DNA of 64,000 bases, taken from the NCBI GenBank assembly GCA_027924645.1, contig BSBN01001343.1, positions 1,550,001 to 1,614,000 on the forward strand. Direction: 5' to 3'. The DNA is from Cunninghamia lanceolata. Taxonomy: Eukaryota; Streptophyta; Pinopsida; Cupressales; Cupressaceae. The position numbers and the translations under genes are program-made. The notes under the pieces are model-generated. The model saw nothing but the letters and a program-made list of their open reading frames with translations, was not told where the DNA came from and ran no database searches. Positions 47,935-60,539 of this stretch are shown here, one piece after another (the first letter of the stretch is position 1; every line of letters starts with the position of its first letter).

Positions 47935-48072
47935 GATGTGAAAGGGGGAGAAGTAGATCAGTGAAAAATGGATAACCATCTCAGGGGGAGTAAGAAAGTA
48001 CAGTGTATATAGTAAGGGGGAGCAGTCAGGCATTTTTCACTAAGTGTTGCCATCAATGCCAAAGGGGGAGAT
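47935..48072 (+). promoter_or_regulatory. element P polypurine tract cluster
   Basis: Four G-rich tracts occur in under 140 bp: AAAGGGGGAGAAG, TCAGGGGGAGTAAG, TAAGGGGGAGCAG and finally AAAGGGGGAGAT next to the LTR. Such repeats are typical of Sireviruses. Confidence 0.85.
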
Positions 48073-48684
48073 TATTGGCAAGAGACACTACTCTGGTATG
48101 GATCTATATGTTGTCATTGATGGAAACAAGACTCAGAGATTCTATCAACATGATAGGAAGAGATATCTATGGAAGAACATACTAGATTCCACATTCGGTT
48201 GATAGGAAATGGCTAAGTATGGAAAGCATGCAGAGTAGAGGACAGTAAGTAAGCTAGTATGCCTCTACAATTGAAGACTTGCAGATGCAGTTTAGGTATG
48301 ATGTCAGTTGGTGTTTGATAATGTTATGCCTTAGAGATTAAGTCCCAATCCTCTCTAGACGTCATCTTGAAGAAATGTCTAAGTATGAGCAAGCAAAGGT
48401 ATAGTAGGAACAGTGAACAGAGTCTAGTGCAGTGGTTTGCATTCCTCCACAGACAAGTATTTCATTATGTAGTTTTAAGGTGTTGTAAACACTTATATGA
48501 AGTGTCTTTTTCCAGATTTGGGAGATCCAATGTTCACCGAAAGGATAGCTACAAGCTACTAAGTAGCAGCATAGTGTTTGCAGAGTTTGACAGAAACAAA
48601 GTCTAAGTTCTTATGGTCTGCATTTCTCCGCAAGATGATATCATGCCTTGTAGTTTTGAGGGTAAGATTGGGAATGTTTAAAGA

Positions 48685-51600
48685 TGATATAGAGTATGGA
48701 GGATTCACCCAAAACAAACACACTTCAAACAAAAGACTTTTCTCACAAACTTCCACTATGCTTTGATGAGAGCAGCAAATAAGGTAAATTCAACATAATT
48801 TTCAGAATACAACTCAAACCCATGATCTAAAAACTGATTTGGATACCCTTTTCACTCTTACACAACATATCTCACATACAACATAGGTTGTTTTTGGACA
48901 TATGCCTCAGAAGGTGACTATTCTACTCTTCCCTAGGTTTTGAAATGGAGCACCAAATAGGGTTTTCTTGGCCATAACTTTCTACTTAGAACTGATCTCT
49001 AAAAAGTCAAACCTGATTCAAATACTTATTTGGTCCTTATTTAACATATCTCAAAATGGGTAGGGGTCACTTTTGAAAGTATGCTTAAAAAATGGATTGT
49101 TACAGAGATGGAGACCCAAGTAGATCACAGACCTGCCCTCACCAAAAATGTATAACTCACTCAATTCTTAATGAAAATTGCCCAAACCAAAATAATATGA
49201 AACTAGACTCATATCTCCATCTTTTCCCATTGGTTTTAGACCTGTACTTGGTCTGTAAAATCTGTACCATTCCAAACAACATGACTATTACAATGAAAAA
49301 AACTAGAAGTGTCAATCACTAAATTCATCATAACTTTCACAAAACATAATAAAAATTGATGCAACCAACACCCAAAGAAAGAAGACTTAGAGTGATTTCC
49401 AACAAATCAAATTTCATGCCATTTGGACTTCGTATAGGGCCATACCAGCCTCAGGAATAGTGAAAACAATAGTAAAAAAATGTAGAAAACTAAACTTTTA
49501 TTTCATTTCTCTTCTTTAAACTTCATCTCTCCTTCATCTCTGCCTCTTGCATGAAATGTCAAGGTATAAATAATGTCTTTACATCCATCTTCATTGTTTC
49601 ATCACTCCACTCTCTTTTATATGCAAAAAGAAGAGGCTAAAAATAGCCAAACCACTAACACCACTCAACATAGAAAGACTAAACTTAACCAAATCTTAAA
49701 AATCTACTACAAATGACCTCTAAAACATGAAGAGTGGTCTTTAATAGACCTTATTACATGACAAAATACTCAAAACACAACATAAATCAAATATTTACAA
49801 AATGGCCTCATGGAGGCATAAAGTCCATTAGGTGCTCTTGCACCATACTCTCGGAGGAAAGAAAATTCAAGTCCCATTGAATGCAAGTCACGTCTTTCTT
49901 TCTAGTCCTCCATTTCTTCCATAACCTATCCTTCATCTTTGTAACTTCTCCTGGGTCCTTCTTTTTCTTCTTCTTAAACCATCTCTTACCCATCATCTTC
50001 TCAACTTCAAGGCTCCAAAACTCCATTTCTTGTGCATATACCTCAGTAGCTTTATCTTTGTCTTCATCCTCATCATTGGAACACCATATGACAACATATT
50101 CACCATTAGTGTAACCACATAATACTTTTGCAAACCTTCATATACCTCATTAGCAAACAAATCCTAAACATCCTTATTAGCAATTTCATTATCAACAATA
50201 ACTTGATCATGAATATCAACACCAACGTTATCAACAACCTTATCATTAGCAACTTGAGTATCAATATCAAATTTATCAGCAACCTCAATAGCCATATCAT
50301 TAATCTCAAAATCAATATGCCCTTCTATTGGTTCATCATCAAACACAACTGGAATATCATGCATCTCAATTTGTAACTTACCTTGCTCAACTCGAACAGT
50401 AGATTCAAACTTTACCTCTACCTCATTTGCTATTGTCTGTACTTGTCTTCTTCTTCTTTGCATAATCTTCTTGATGGGCCATGTAACATTCCTCTTCACT
50501 GATAAGTGCCAACTTTGCAACTACTAAACTATTCTTTCCATATTTTTTCCCATCTCTTCCATAGCTTGTCTCAGTTCTCTTATCTCTTTCTCAACCTTTA
50601 TTTGCCCCATCTTTTCCTCTTTCCTCTTCCTCTATTTTTCTTCTTGATTCTTCTTTTGTGAACCCCTAGCCTACAAGTATCTCCTGAACAAATCCATCTT
50701 CTCTTCAAACAACTCCCTTTAACCTTTCTTCTTCTTATCTTTGCCTCACCTAGGTCTCGTCTCTTTTCTTCTACCTAGTCTTTTGGCAACCAGGGTCTCT
50801 CTTCAACCTACACAAACACACAAACACAAACACCAAACTCTCTTGCCCACACCTTCTAAGCTTTGATACCAAATTGATGCAGAGCATGTAGGATTCACCC
50901 AAAACAAACACCCTTTAAACAAAAAACTTTTCTCACAAACTTCCACTATGCTTTGATGAGAGCAGTAAATAAGGCAAATTTAACATAATTTTCAAAATAC
51001 AACTCAAACCCATAATCTAAAAACTGATTTGGATACCCTTTTCTCTCTTACACAATATATCTCACATGCAACATAGGTTGGTTTTAGACATATGCCTTAG
51101 AAAGTGACTATTCTACTCTTCCTTAGGTTTTGAAATGGAGTGCCAAATAGGGTTTTCTTGGCCATACCTTTCAACCTAAAACTGATCTCTAAAAACTCAA
51201 ACCTAATTCAAATACCCATTTAGCCCTTATTTAATATATCTCAAAATGGGTAGGGGTTACGTTTTAAAGTATGCTTAAAAAATGGACTGTTACAGAGATG
51301 GAGACCTTAGTAGATCGTAGACCTGCCCTCACCAAAAATAGTATAACTCACTCAATTCTTAATGACAATTGCACAAACCAAAATAATATTAAACTAGACT
51401 CATATCTCCATCTTTTTCTATTGGTTTTAGACATGTACTTGGTCTGTACAATTCGTACCATTCCAAACAAGATGATTGTTACAGTGAAAAAACTAGAAGT
51501 GTCAATCACTAAATTCATCATAGCTTTCACAAAACATAATAAAAATTGATGCAACTAATGCTAAAAGAAAGAAGACTCAAAGATATTTCCCACAAATCTT

Positions 51601-52034
51601 ATTTCATGCCATTTGGATTCCATATAAGGCCATACCAACCTCAGGAATAGTGAAAAAAAAGTAAAAAAATATAGAAAACTAAACTTTTATTTCATTTCTC
51701 TTCTCTAAACCTCATCTCTCCTTCATCTCTGCCTCTTGCACAAAATGTCAAGACATAAATAATTTCTTTACATCCATCTTCATTGTTCCATCACTCCATT
51801 CTCTTTTACATGCAAAAAGAAGAGGCTAAAAATAGCCAAACCACTAACATTACTCAACATAGAAAGACTAAACTTAACCAAATCTTAAAAGTCCACTACA
51901 AGTGACCTCTAAAACATGAAGAGTGGTCTATAATAGACCTTATTGCATGACAAAATACTCAAAACACAACATAAATCAAATATTAATAAAATGGCCTCAT
52001 GGAGGCATAAAGTCCATTAGGTGCTCTTGCACCA
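48685..52034 (-). mobile_element. N2: non-autonomous LTR element nested in P's 3' LTR
   Basis: LTRs of 1161 and 1160 bp (48685-49845 and 50875-52034) flank only 1029 bp of internal DNA. The TSD is AAAGA (48680-48684 and 52035-52039). On the minus strand the LTR begins TGGTGCAAGAGCACC, and a primer site TGGTATCAAAGC (plus-strand 50860-50871) follows the right-hand LTR, which sets the orientation. No pol; one short broken ORF. Confidence 0.85.
50164..50697 (-). pseudogene. N2 short acidic ORF (four nonsense codons)
   Basis: A 178-codon minus-strand frame starts MDLFRRYL at 50697. It has a charged helical part (KVEKEIRELRQAMEEM), a basic patch (MQRRRRQ) and an acidic C-terminal half (FDDEPIEGHIDFEIND). 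Four TAG codons interrupt the first 60 codons. The basic-then-acidic organisation recalls N1's ORF, but sequence homology is not evident by eye. A second frame (50026-49808) is Lys/Arg-rich and runs into the 3' LTR. Function unknown; it occupies the gag position. Confidence 0.5.
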
Positions 52035-52984
52035 AAAGAGTCCTTGACATGATTTTGGAAGTGTTTTGTAATCAGCAGTAGAAGTTGTAAGATAGCAGAT
52101 GAAGTTGTTAAGCATGTTCTTGAGGAACATGCCGACTGGTGAGATAAACCTTTGTGTAGAGAAGAGTTAATGTTTGGAGGATTTGTGTGAGCAATTGAAA
52201 GATTAGAGCCGACCTATATGAACACGCTTGGGAGAAGATTTGGGTCCACACGACACATAGTGCATTAGATTGAGTGACAAGGTACATCTTTTTACGTACA
52301 CGTTTCACTTCTTGGATACCAACCTAATTATGGAGTAAAATCATGATGCAGATATATAAAGGCAATGAAGTTCAGTTGAGTTGTTGGTGGAAAACGTGTG
52401 TGTGATGCGAGGATGCAAATAGAAGAACAAAGTTAAAAGAGAAGTAGCGATTAACACTTGGGTTTCATAATACAGTTGTTAAATGACTACACCATGGCAT
52501 AGTGGTAGATTCTAAAGCAGTATTCAGATAAAATTTGTCATCTATTTGGAAGCAAATTTTTGTCATCAAATTAATGAGTTGGTAGTAAGCCTTTAGTAGG
52601 GTTTAATAGCCCTCAGGGTTTAACAACCCTTATTGTAATCTTGCTAGGTTTAGGGTTGAGGCAGTGAGCCTACTAGACTTAGTTGTACTTCATGGTTGTA
52701 AGCCAACATGTTCATGGCCTATGGAGTGACCAAGCCTGAACATCATTTCTGTAAAGATTGCAATATATGTATGAGAGCTAATCCTCTCCCTGGTTTTTCC
52801 CTCTTTGAGTTTTCCACGTAAAAATCTTGGTGTTGTGTGTCATGCTTTTGTGGATGCTGTTCAGTTGTATATTTTGCTTCTATTAGATTATTATTTTGAA
52901 ATGGTTAAAAGTAAAAATACATGAAAAGATTTATAGAACACTGATTCACCCCCCCTCTCAGTGTTCTTGACATTCAACAATACC

Positions 52985-55799
52985 TACAAGCACCTATCTA
53001 GGATAGAGGTGCCCATTTGTAGAAATGTTGATTTATGCTACACAGGTGCCCATCTATGCTATAGAGGTGCTCAAGGATTATAGAGTCACCCATCCACGAT
53101 CAAAGGCCTTGAAATAGACTATGGATAGAAAATTTTGATGAAAAATCCTACAAAAAGATGTTGGGTCTACAAAATGGATAGGGTAAGTAACAAAATAGCA
53201 GCATAACACCTTGTAAAATTATTTTTTGATAAAAACCAAGGTGTGTGAAAAGTGATAAAAATGTGAATTTGGGGTCTAACCACAAAATTGCAAATCCATG
53301 TCACATAAACATTGATCCATGATACAAATGTTGATCTATACTAGGGTCAACAAATGTGATTTTGACCTATAGAAAATGATGTTAGATCTATAAAAGAGGG
53401 AACTTAGGATGACAAATAGACCATTAGAATGGAAAACCCCTACAAAACCATCAATTTTTAGCTCAAATAGATAAATGGAAGACCCAAAAATAAGATGTTA
53501 GATTTTTGTAATACAAGCTATTAGGCTTACAAATAGAGGTGCTAACCCATGTCATGGAGGCACTCATCCATTAAAAAAGCATCTATCCATGATCACCAAT
53601 GATTAAATAGATCAAAAAAGTAGTGAAATGGGCTTAGAATTGTTGAAGCAGAACCTACACATCACACAAGGCTTAAAACATAAGAAAATGATTAAATAAA
53701 GGGACAAGTGTCCCACCAAGCATGCCAAGAATGTGTACATATAAAAGTGAACATGAACGAACAAGCTAAACTAAATTAGCCTACTTTATTCCCAATTAAA
53801 TGCAACCTTTTATTAGAGCAAATGAGAATGCATATTACAAGATGAAACTTAAATAAAAAGCCCCAAATGCAAACTTATGATATGTGCATGTGTTGTTTGA
53901 TGTGTTGATATGTTGATTGCTCCTCAAATCTGTAGCATAACTTTGCATTCCATGGATACTTGAAAATGGCTTGCATGAGGTTCAAGTTCTAGAATTTTTG
54001 ATAGGTTGATGGAGGGTTGAGATTGATTCAAAAGATCAATGGTTGAGATTGGTTGAGACGATTGGGTTAATGAGGATCCTTCAAGTGGCATGATTTGACT
54101 GGTGCACAAGTGGAGGTCCAAGATTCAAGGGAGACAAATGGTGGAGGATCTCATTGGAAGAAGTAGATGGTGAGGATTAAAAGGGTACCAAGAGTACCTT
54201 TTGGAGGGATGGGATAAGGACTTGTCTAGATCTCATGTAAGAAGGCCCATGCCCAAAAGGAATTTTGTACACTTTTGGAGAATGTGCAAGGTTTGAATGA
54301 GTTGATTATGTTTAGGAATGTGCAAGTGGGTGATTAGTTGGCTAATTGATTTCAGCCAACTTAATGAAAAGTGGACAAAATAAGGAATTAAACAAATCGG
54401 ATATTTATTTAACTTTTGGGGTGACAATGAGGAACTTAGATAAATGAATAATTGGATTTATTTATCTAAGATTGAACTACATAAGAGGATGATTAAATAA
54501 ATAAATGATTGAATTTATTTAGTTAATACTAGTATGAAGGTCAGATGACTAGTGATTTTATTAATTAAATAATAAAACATTATTAATTAATATTGCGATG
54601 AAAATTGGATAATTAATCAAATAAATAGGGATTTATTCAATTAATTATAGAAGAAATGGTAAAGTGATGTCCTAATCAAGGCTAGAATAGTGATGATACT
54701 ATTTTAGTTGTCCACAAAAATATTACTATGTATTATTTTGGTTAAATAAACTCTTAAATATTATGAAAACACAAGATGACACATGGATTTATATTGAATT
54801 TTTTCAATAGGCTCAAACTTTACGTCAAGTTTATTACAAGGAATAGTGAACATATAATCTAAACTATCTCCAATGCATTCCAAGTTCTCTAGAATGAATT
54901 TGTAACTTACACATTTAGTAACTTGAGCTTACTTTAGTGAATTATCCTACTAGTATTTTTAAGGTTATTGAGCACCCTATTATCTAGCATGATTTCAATG
55001 GATTATTTGCACTCTTGGGGACATCTATCTTGTGATTCTTATAGATTTTTAATTCCATTCATGGTGTGAGGTGATAGTGTTCAAACCTTATTCTTTCATA
55101 TTTTTTATAACTCTTGTGAATTCATTAGTGTTTTATTCACACTTGTTTGGTTTCTCATTTCCATTTGATAATCATACACACTAGTTTATTGCTTCTTGTC
55201 GACCTAGGAGTAATAGTCATAGCACTTTCATCTTGTTTCTTTAGCTCTAGACACACTTAGGCTAGGAACACACACACATTTTCAATTCCATCTTTATCAT
55301 TGGTTTCCTGTAGAGATTGAACTTGACCAAATAGGGGCTTGACCATTTGTGGCAAGCTCCCAAGTATCTTGGCCTTCCTTTGTATCTAAATCTAACAAGT
55401 TCTTTCAAAGACACAATCGCACAAAGGTTTGAATTCCTCTTATCTATCACTTTGATTCATCCTTTCAAGTTTAAATCAATCATCTAGAGTATTTTTCTTA
55501 CTCTTGGTTAGTCCTAGTATTTCTTGGTATTTGTTGTATCTTGCTATTGTTTCATTGTGTGGAGAAAATTTTGACATCCATACAAAAAATTATAGTTGCA
55601 ACAATTTTGGATGACAATATGTATTATGGATGGAAACACCCAAACAAAACCATAGCACATCACAATCATGTCCTTGGTAGTGAGCTCCATCTTTTGGTAC
55701 TAGGTTCTTTTTTGTTGTACTTTCTAGTTCTATATTTCATTTATCATTTCAACAAATATATTCTTTTTACTTTCTAGATTTCAACCCAACTCTCTTATG
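52985..55799. other. no gene seen; probable continuation of the interrupted 25-27 kb unit
   Basis: AT-rich DNA with only short ORFs and no domain. Near 52990-53100 a phrase of the type GAGGTGCCCAT(C/T) recurs several times, and 54420-54660 has many AATTAATTAAATAA-type stretches. It was joined to 27120 before element P inserted. Confidence 0.4.
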
Positions 55800-58079
55800 C
55801 TTTTCACTTAGCTTAAGTAGGAAAGGGGGAAATATATCTATATAAGATTTCATTTTTAGATTTTCATTTATAGTAGTAGAGTTAAATTCATAAAAACATC
55901 AAAATTGCAAAATAACACTTCTAAATTTTTCTAGCGTAGTATAAAAAGGAAAAAGTTAAAATTCTTAAAAAAACAAAATTCATTTTCCCCATATTAAACA
56001 ATGTTTGTTAAATACATTGTGAAGTTTGAATGGCTATCATTTATCTTCAAATCAATAATAATGCCTACTGCATTGTTGAGTTGAATGGTTATTTCACTAT
56101 CCTTTATCAAAATACATGTCTAATCATTGGGTTTGTAATCTTTTGTTTTGTGTTTGACTAATTTCTTGTAGTATTTATAGAATGATATATCTCAAAGAAC
56201 ATGATTTCTATGAAATTGTACCATCCATTTCATTGTATACATAAACAACCATCACTCTAACCTATGAAACTTAATTTATATCATTCTTTTAGGTAGTATA
56301 CATAAAAAACTTCTACACTTTCATTTGGAGGAAATATAATGGTTGGTAGACCCTTGTGCATTGTTTAATATAGGACTACATTGTTGATGGGGCTATCATT
56401 TCATTTCCCCACTTCATCTAATATAGCCAATTATGGAGGTGTAGTTAGTAAATATGATCATGAGGGAGTTGAGTTTGGACTCATGTCAATTAAATGTCTT
56501 TGCATTTGGTTAATATGTGTTTGCTTGAATGGTGAAAATAAGTCAATGCAAAAATGCAGTGGGTAGATGGTGTTCAAGAATAGGGGGCATGTGCACCACC
56601 TATTGTTAATATTTTTTTGAATCCAATAAAGAAATTCTGACAAATAGGCCTTATATACATGTTTGATGGGTCATTTGAAGCTAATATTTAAACTCTCCAC
56701 ATCCTTACCTTCATGGTTTCAAATTGTTTAGTGCTAATATAGAATGTACTATCTATATCAACCCCTAAAGTTAGGATGCAACACTATCTTGATGCTCCTC
56801 CCATATCATTATACATAAACAATTTTTATGCAGTAGATTTGGGATTCACAATTATCTTGCATCATTATGAAATCATTTTATTTTTGTACATTACAAAAAA
56901 ATGCCATTCAAAAATGGAAAACATAAAACTAAAATAATATTATTTACATTCATAACACATAATTACAATAAAGATTTACCATAATACATATATCAAACTT
57001 GATATTCTTTGGCATTAAAAAGGAGCTACTTTTCTTCATATTGATTGGATATATTGGCATACTTGTAAGGAAAAGCATAAAAAATATAAAATATATTGCC
57101 CTATTGATAGAGAAAATGTCATACATGCCTTCCAAGACTAATATTAAAAACTTTTTTGTGTACAATCAAATGTACACTCAAAAAAAGGTATACAAGATTG
57201 TGATACATTAACCTAAAATTGTTGTCTTGATACCTACTATAGAGATTAAGAAAAAGACCTCCCAAAAGGCATCAATTCCACATGGTCTTATATTCTATAT
57301 TTATATTATAGTCCATTAGATCCTTGTCTACTAGACAATATACATTAAAAATGATAGACATGATTCCTAAAACTACTAAACTAGTTCCATTGAAACCATG
57401 GAGGAAAATAGAATGAAGTTGATGTCATTGAGCTTGGTGTTGTTTAGTTTCTTGGAAAAGTTATCCTGCCCATGTTCTCCTCCCTTTGTGATATTGGACT
57501 ACTACCTATATGAGATGGATTGAGGCATATAAGATTCATTATAGTGGAATACTATGGGACGTGAATGCTCATCATCTCCCTAAACGTTGCATGTTGTTCA
57601 AGTAAAGGGTTCAATGGATTACTCAAAGGAATTTGCTTGTCTAAAGCCCTCTTTGCCATCTCAAGCTTTTTTCCTATTTATTTTTCTTACTTTGGATCCT
57701 ATATTTATCCATTTTCTATTATTTTTCCTACATTTGTATATTTTTTTGTTGTTCTCTTCCTTATTGTTGAAGTTCTCTATCTAACTTTTCTTGTTCTTTC
57801 CTTTCACTTGTAATAATTCTTGATTCCTTTGTCTTGAGCTATTTGTTCTCCCTTTATGAGTTTCAACTCTTCAATTTATTTCTTTATTTTCTCTCAGTCC
57901 ATCAAAAGGTTCATGTAATCATCTATTATTATAATTTGAGATAGTCATCTCAATCAAATTTCATTATCCCATACATTCATTAGTTTTTTCCTTGACAATG
58001 TGAATAGGAAGTGTAAGGAATTGGCTGATGTTTGAGTTACTTTGGTCTACCAATGAATGATTCAATTACACATGACTAC
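55800..58079. other. no gene seen
   Basis: AT-rich intergenic DNA. Short ORFs such as 57565-57813 encode hydrophobic low-complexity peptides from T-rich sequence and are not convincing. Confidence 0.5.
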
Positions 58080-59645
58080 CATGTTGACCCTCATTAGAAT
58101 TTCCACCATAATCTTGAGTTGCTTCCAAGTTTATACCATTATCTTCAGCATCCCAACTTGCATAATCAAGATGTAGTAATGTGCCATTTCAAACACATTC
58201 AATATTAGTGGTAGAAATGGCAAGGGAATTGTTTGTTCTTCTTCATGGGAATCTCAATTAATTCTCAAATTCATAGCTGCACCCATTAACCATGATTATT
58301 GGCTTGGTTGAGTGGGAAGACTAAGTCCATCTTGTTTTTAATCATGCTAAGTTGCATCCATGCCAACACATACTTGACCCTCCGAAGAAGTAGTTTTTGT
58401 TCCATCATTAATTTTCTATAGCTTTGTTTCAAGTGTTTTGGGAGGAATTTCCTTCCCTATAAGGCTTGATAGAAAGTTGTTTATTACTTCTAATTTCGAG
58501 ACATCAACTCTTGAAAGACTCAAACTCAAAATATTTTGCACTAAGCAAGCCTCATCTTGTATAGTAAACTAAAATGCTTCACTAGGATGTATGTCCTCCA
58601 CATGTACATTAGGATTAAGTGGCCATATTCTTATCCTCTTAAATTCTTCCTTTATGTTTGTAAAAATCAATTCTTTTTGAAATGCTTTGTTTCCAATTCT
58701 ACCCTCTTCATTTGTATATTTGGAAACTTGGCTAACCACACAACTCTTTCAATTTTAAAATATGTTTTACATGTAGAAAACACACTCACAAAAAGTGGTT
58801 GAAGTTTCTATGAAGTGTGTGCTAGCAATGTTAGCAACTCCATCCCTATTGACCTCGCCTCTTAGATTGTTGTGACAACATGGCTTCCATAGCCATAAAA
58901 AATCAATAGGTGTCTATTGGTTGGTGAAATGCCACTCAGAATTGATCGTGTAGAGTGATGTAACTAATTGAGAAATATTTTTTTATCCACACATAGGCTT
59001 GGGCAACCATGCATACACCCAGTTCATGCCTAGCAATGTAATTTTTAAGTTTCCTTTTACCCTTGAACAAATAAAAATTTGGTATGCTTTAGCCTACAAC
59101 ATTCACACAACATAATATAGTTATCCATTCTTCACTCTTCGGTATGATCTATGATACACTTCTACTACCTCTTGTTTCCAACACCCAAATGGCCTCATTT
59201 CTACCAACTTTAATGCTAGTCTAATAACAATTTCATATATTTGTGAGGACCATATGGATTAGTGTCAAAATCTACAATGTGGTGTAGAATGTAGACACAG
59301 CTACAAGCCTCAAGTTTAGTGGTTTGTCTCTATCAATACCTTTGGTTGTCCTTAATGTAAGTTTAGAATGATACCTTTAAACCTTGTCCACCAAAATATA
59401 CCTAGGAGCCCATCCTTAAATGGGTTTAGTCATTTCTAGAAGATTTGTGCAACTTCTTCTTTTAGATTGATAATCTCAATCCCATGTCCCATTACAACCA
59501 TTTCTTTATACCATTCCACTACTTTTTCCTCTTCCTCACCATTCGCCACTATTAGAGGACCATTTTCTAAAGTTAAAGTTAAACCACTCAACCAATTAGT
59601 CAATATGCTACTAGGGATTCCCTATTTCTTTGGTGCACCCATTTT
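58080..59645 (-). pseudogene. pogo/Tigger-like (CENP-B-type HTH, DDE) transposase pseudogene
   Basis: Minus-strand frames read as a decayed transposase. The N-terminus has a psq-like IPSSILTNWLSG (about 59600), then a CENP-B/Tc5-type DNA-binding domain: EEEEKVVEWYKEMVVMGHG, INLKEEVAQIF, NPFKDG...WWTRF (about 59390-59550). The DDE core is recognisable at about 58890-58925 as SPTNRHLLIFYGYGSHV, where the usual catalytic Asp of LLILDG is Tyr. It is followed by ELLTLLAHTS (about 58840). RIWPLNPN, a motif close to the end of these transposases, lies at about 58610. Several frameshifts and many stops are present. Terminal repeats of its own element are not identified. Confidence 0.75.
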
Positions 59646-60535
59646 ATTTTGATATGTTAATTAAAATATAGTCTTTGAACAACCATTATAACATTCACTA
59701 TTATCAACAAATTTATAATTCACATCAAACATTTATATCCTTTACCAAAAAGATCATTTGAATTTCAATTCCCATCAAATTCAAATATAGAAATATAATC
59801 AAAACTTACAATAAATATAACATGTACAAGAAACTATGAACATGAAATTAAGGAGATGTAGAAATATAATCTAAACTTATAGTATATATAACATTTACAA
59901 GCAATTATGAACATGAATTTAAATAAATGTATGCAAAAGGAAATGAATGACATGTATAATCTAAACTTGTAGTTGATAATGTTGTAGTAGGTATAATCTA
60001 AACTTATAGTTGATAATGTTGTGGTAGACAGTAGATTGGAAACACTATAGCAGTTTCTTGATAATGTTGTGGTAGATAGTAGTCTAGAAAAACTATAGTA
60101 GCTTGTAGGAAAATTCTATATGGAGTTGTAGGAAAAACTAGTAGAGAACATTATGTATTTGTAGCCATGTCATCTAGTAAACTAATTGTTAGCTATCTTT
60201 GAGCTTTCATTTGATTAGATGATATTCAATTGTGCTGCATCATGTCTTTGGCCAATGTTACAAAGTTAGGATTAAAGAATGTAAAATAGAGGAATGAATG
60301 GATGGATTTGAAAATCTTTGAATTATGCTCACAAGTTTGAATGCATTTATTTGATCTTGTTTGTTTTTATTTACTTAAGAGTTATTTACATTATTGAAGA
60401 GCTATTTTTATTTTCTTAAGAGTTATTTCCTCAAGAGTTATTTTATTTCATTTTATAATTATTTAAGAATTGTTTTATTTTTATTTTTTTATTTATATAT
60501 GAAAAAGAGAATATAGCTAAAAAGAAACAAAGATA
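59646..60535. other. no gene seen
   Basis: AT-rich, with local repeats of TATAATCTAAACTT and TTGATAATGTTGTGGTAGA (59950-60080) that look like small tandem duplications. No ORF. Confidence 0.5.
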
Positions 60536-60539
60536 AATT

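Larger units (their letters stand above)
27126..52979 (+). mobile_element. element P: Sirevirus-like LTR element lacking pol, host of the nest
   Basis: LTRs at 27126-28645 and 48073-52979 (the latter split by N2) are flanked by ATACC (27121-27125 and 52980-52984). Its own internal DNA is 28646-28892 plus 44036-48072, about 4.3 kb. This encodes a coiled-coil, multi-zinc-knuckle Gag and a large ORF2, then a run of polypurine tracts before TGTTGG-type LTR starts. Repeated polypurine tracts ending AAAGGGGGAGAT directly before TGTTGG are a known mark of the Copia lineage Sirevirus. No protease, integrase, RT or RNase H is present anywhere in it. Elements M, G and N2 lie inside it. Confidence 0.8.
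48073..52979 (+). repeat. element P 3' LTR, split by N2
   Basis: Parts 48073-48684 and 52040-52979 match the 5' LTR in order. The first base pair of the LTR is TA instead of TG. It is followed by the TSD ATACC. Confidence 0.85.

Noticed and set aside
50106..50376. Ile/Leu/Asn-rich ORFs on both strands near 50.1-50.4 kb
   Set aside because: They arise from a simple ATCAACA/TTATCA-rich stretch antisense to the N2 acidic ORF; low-complexity shadows.
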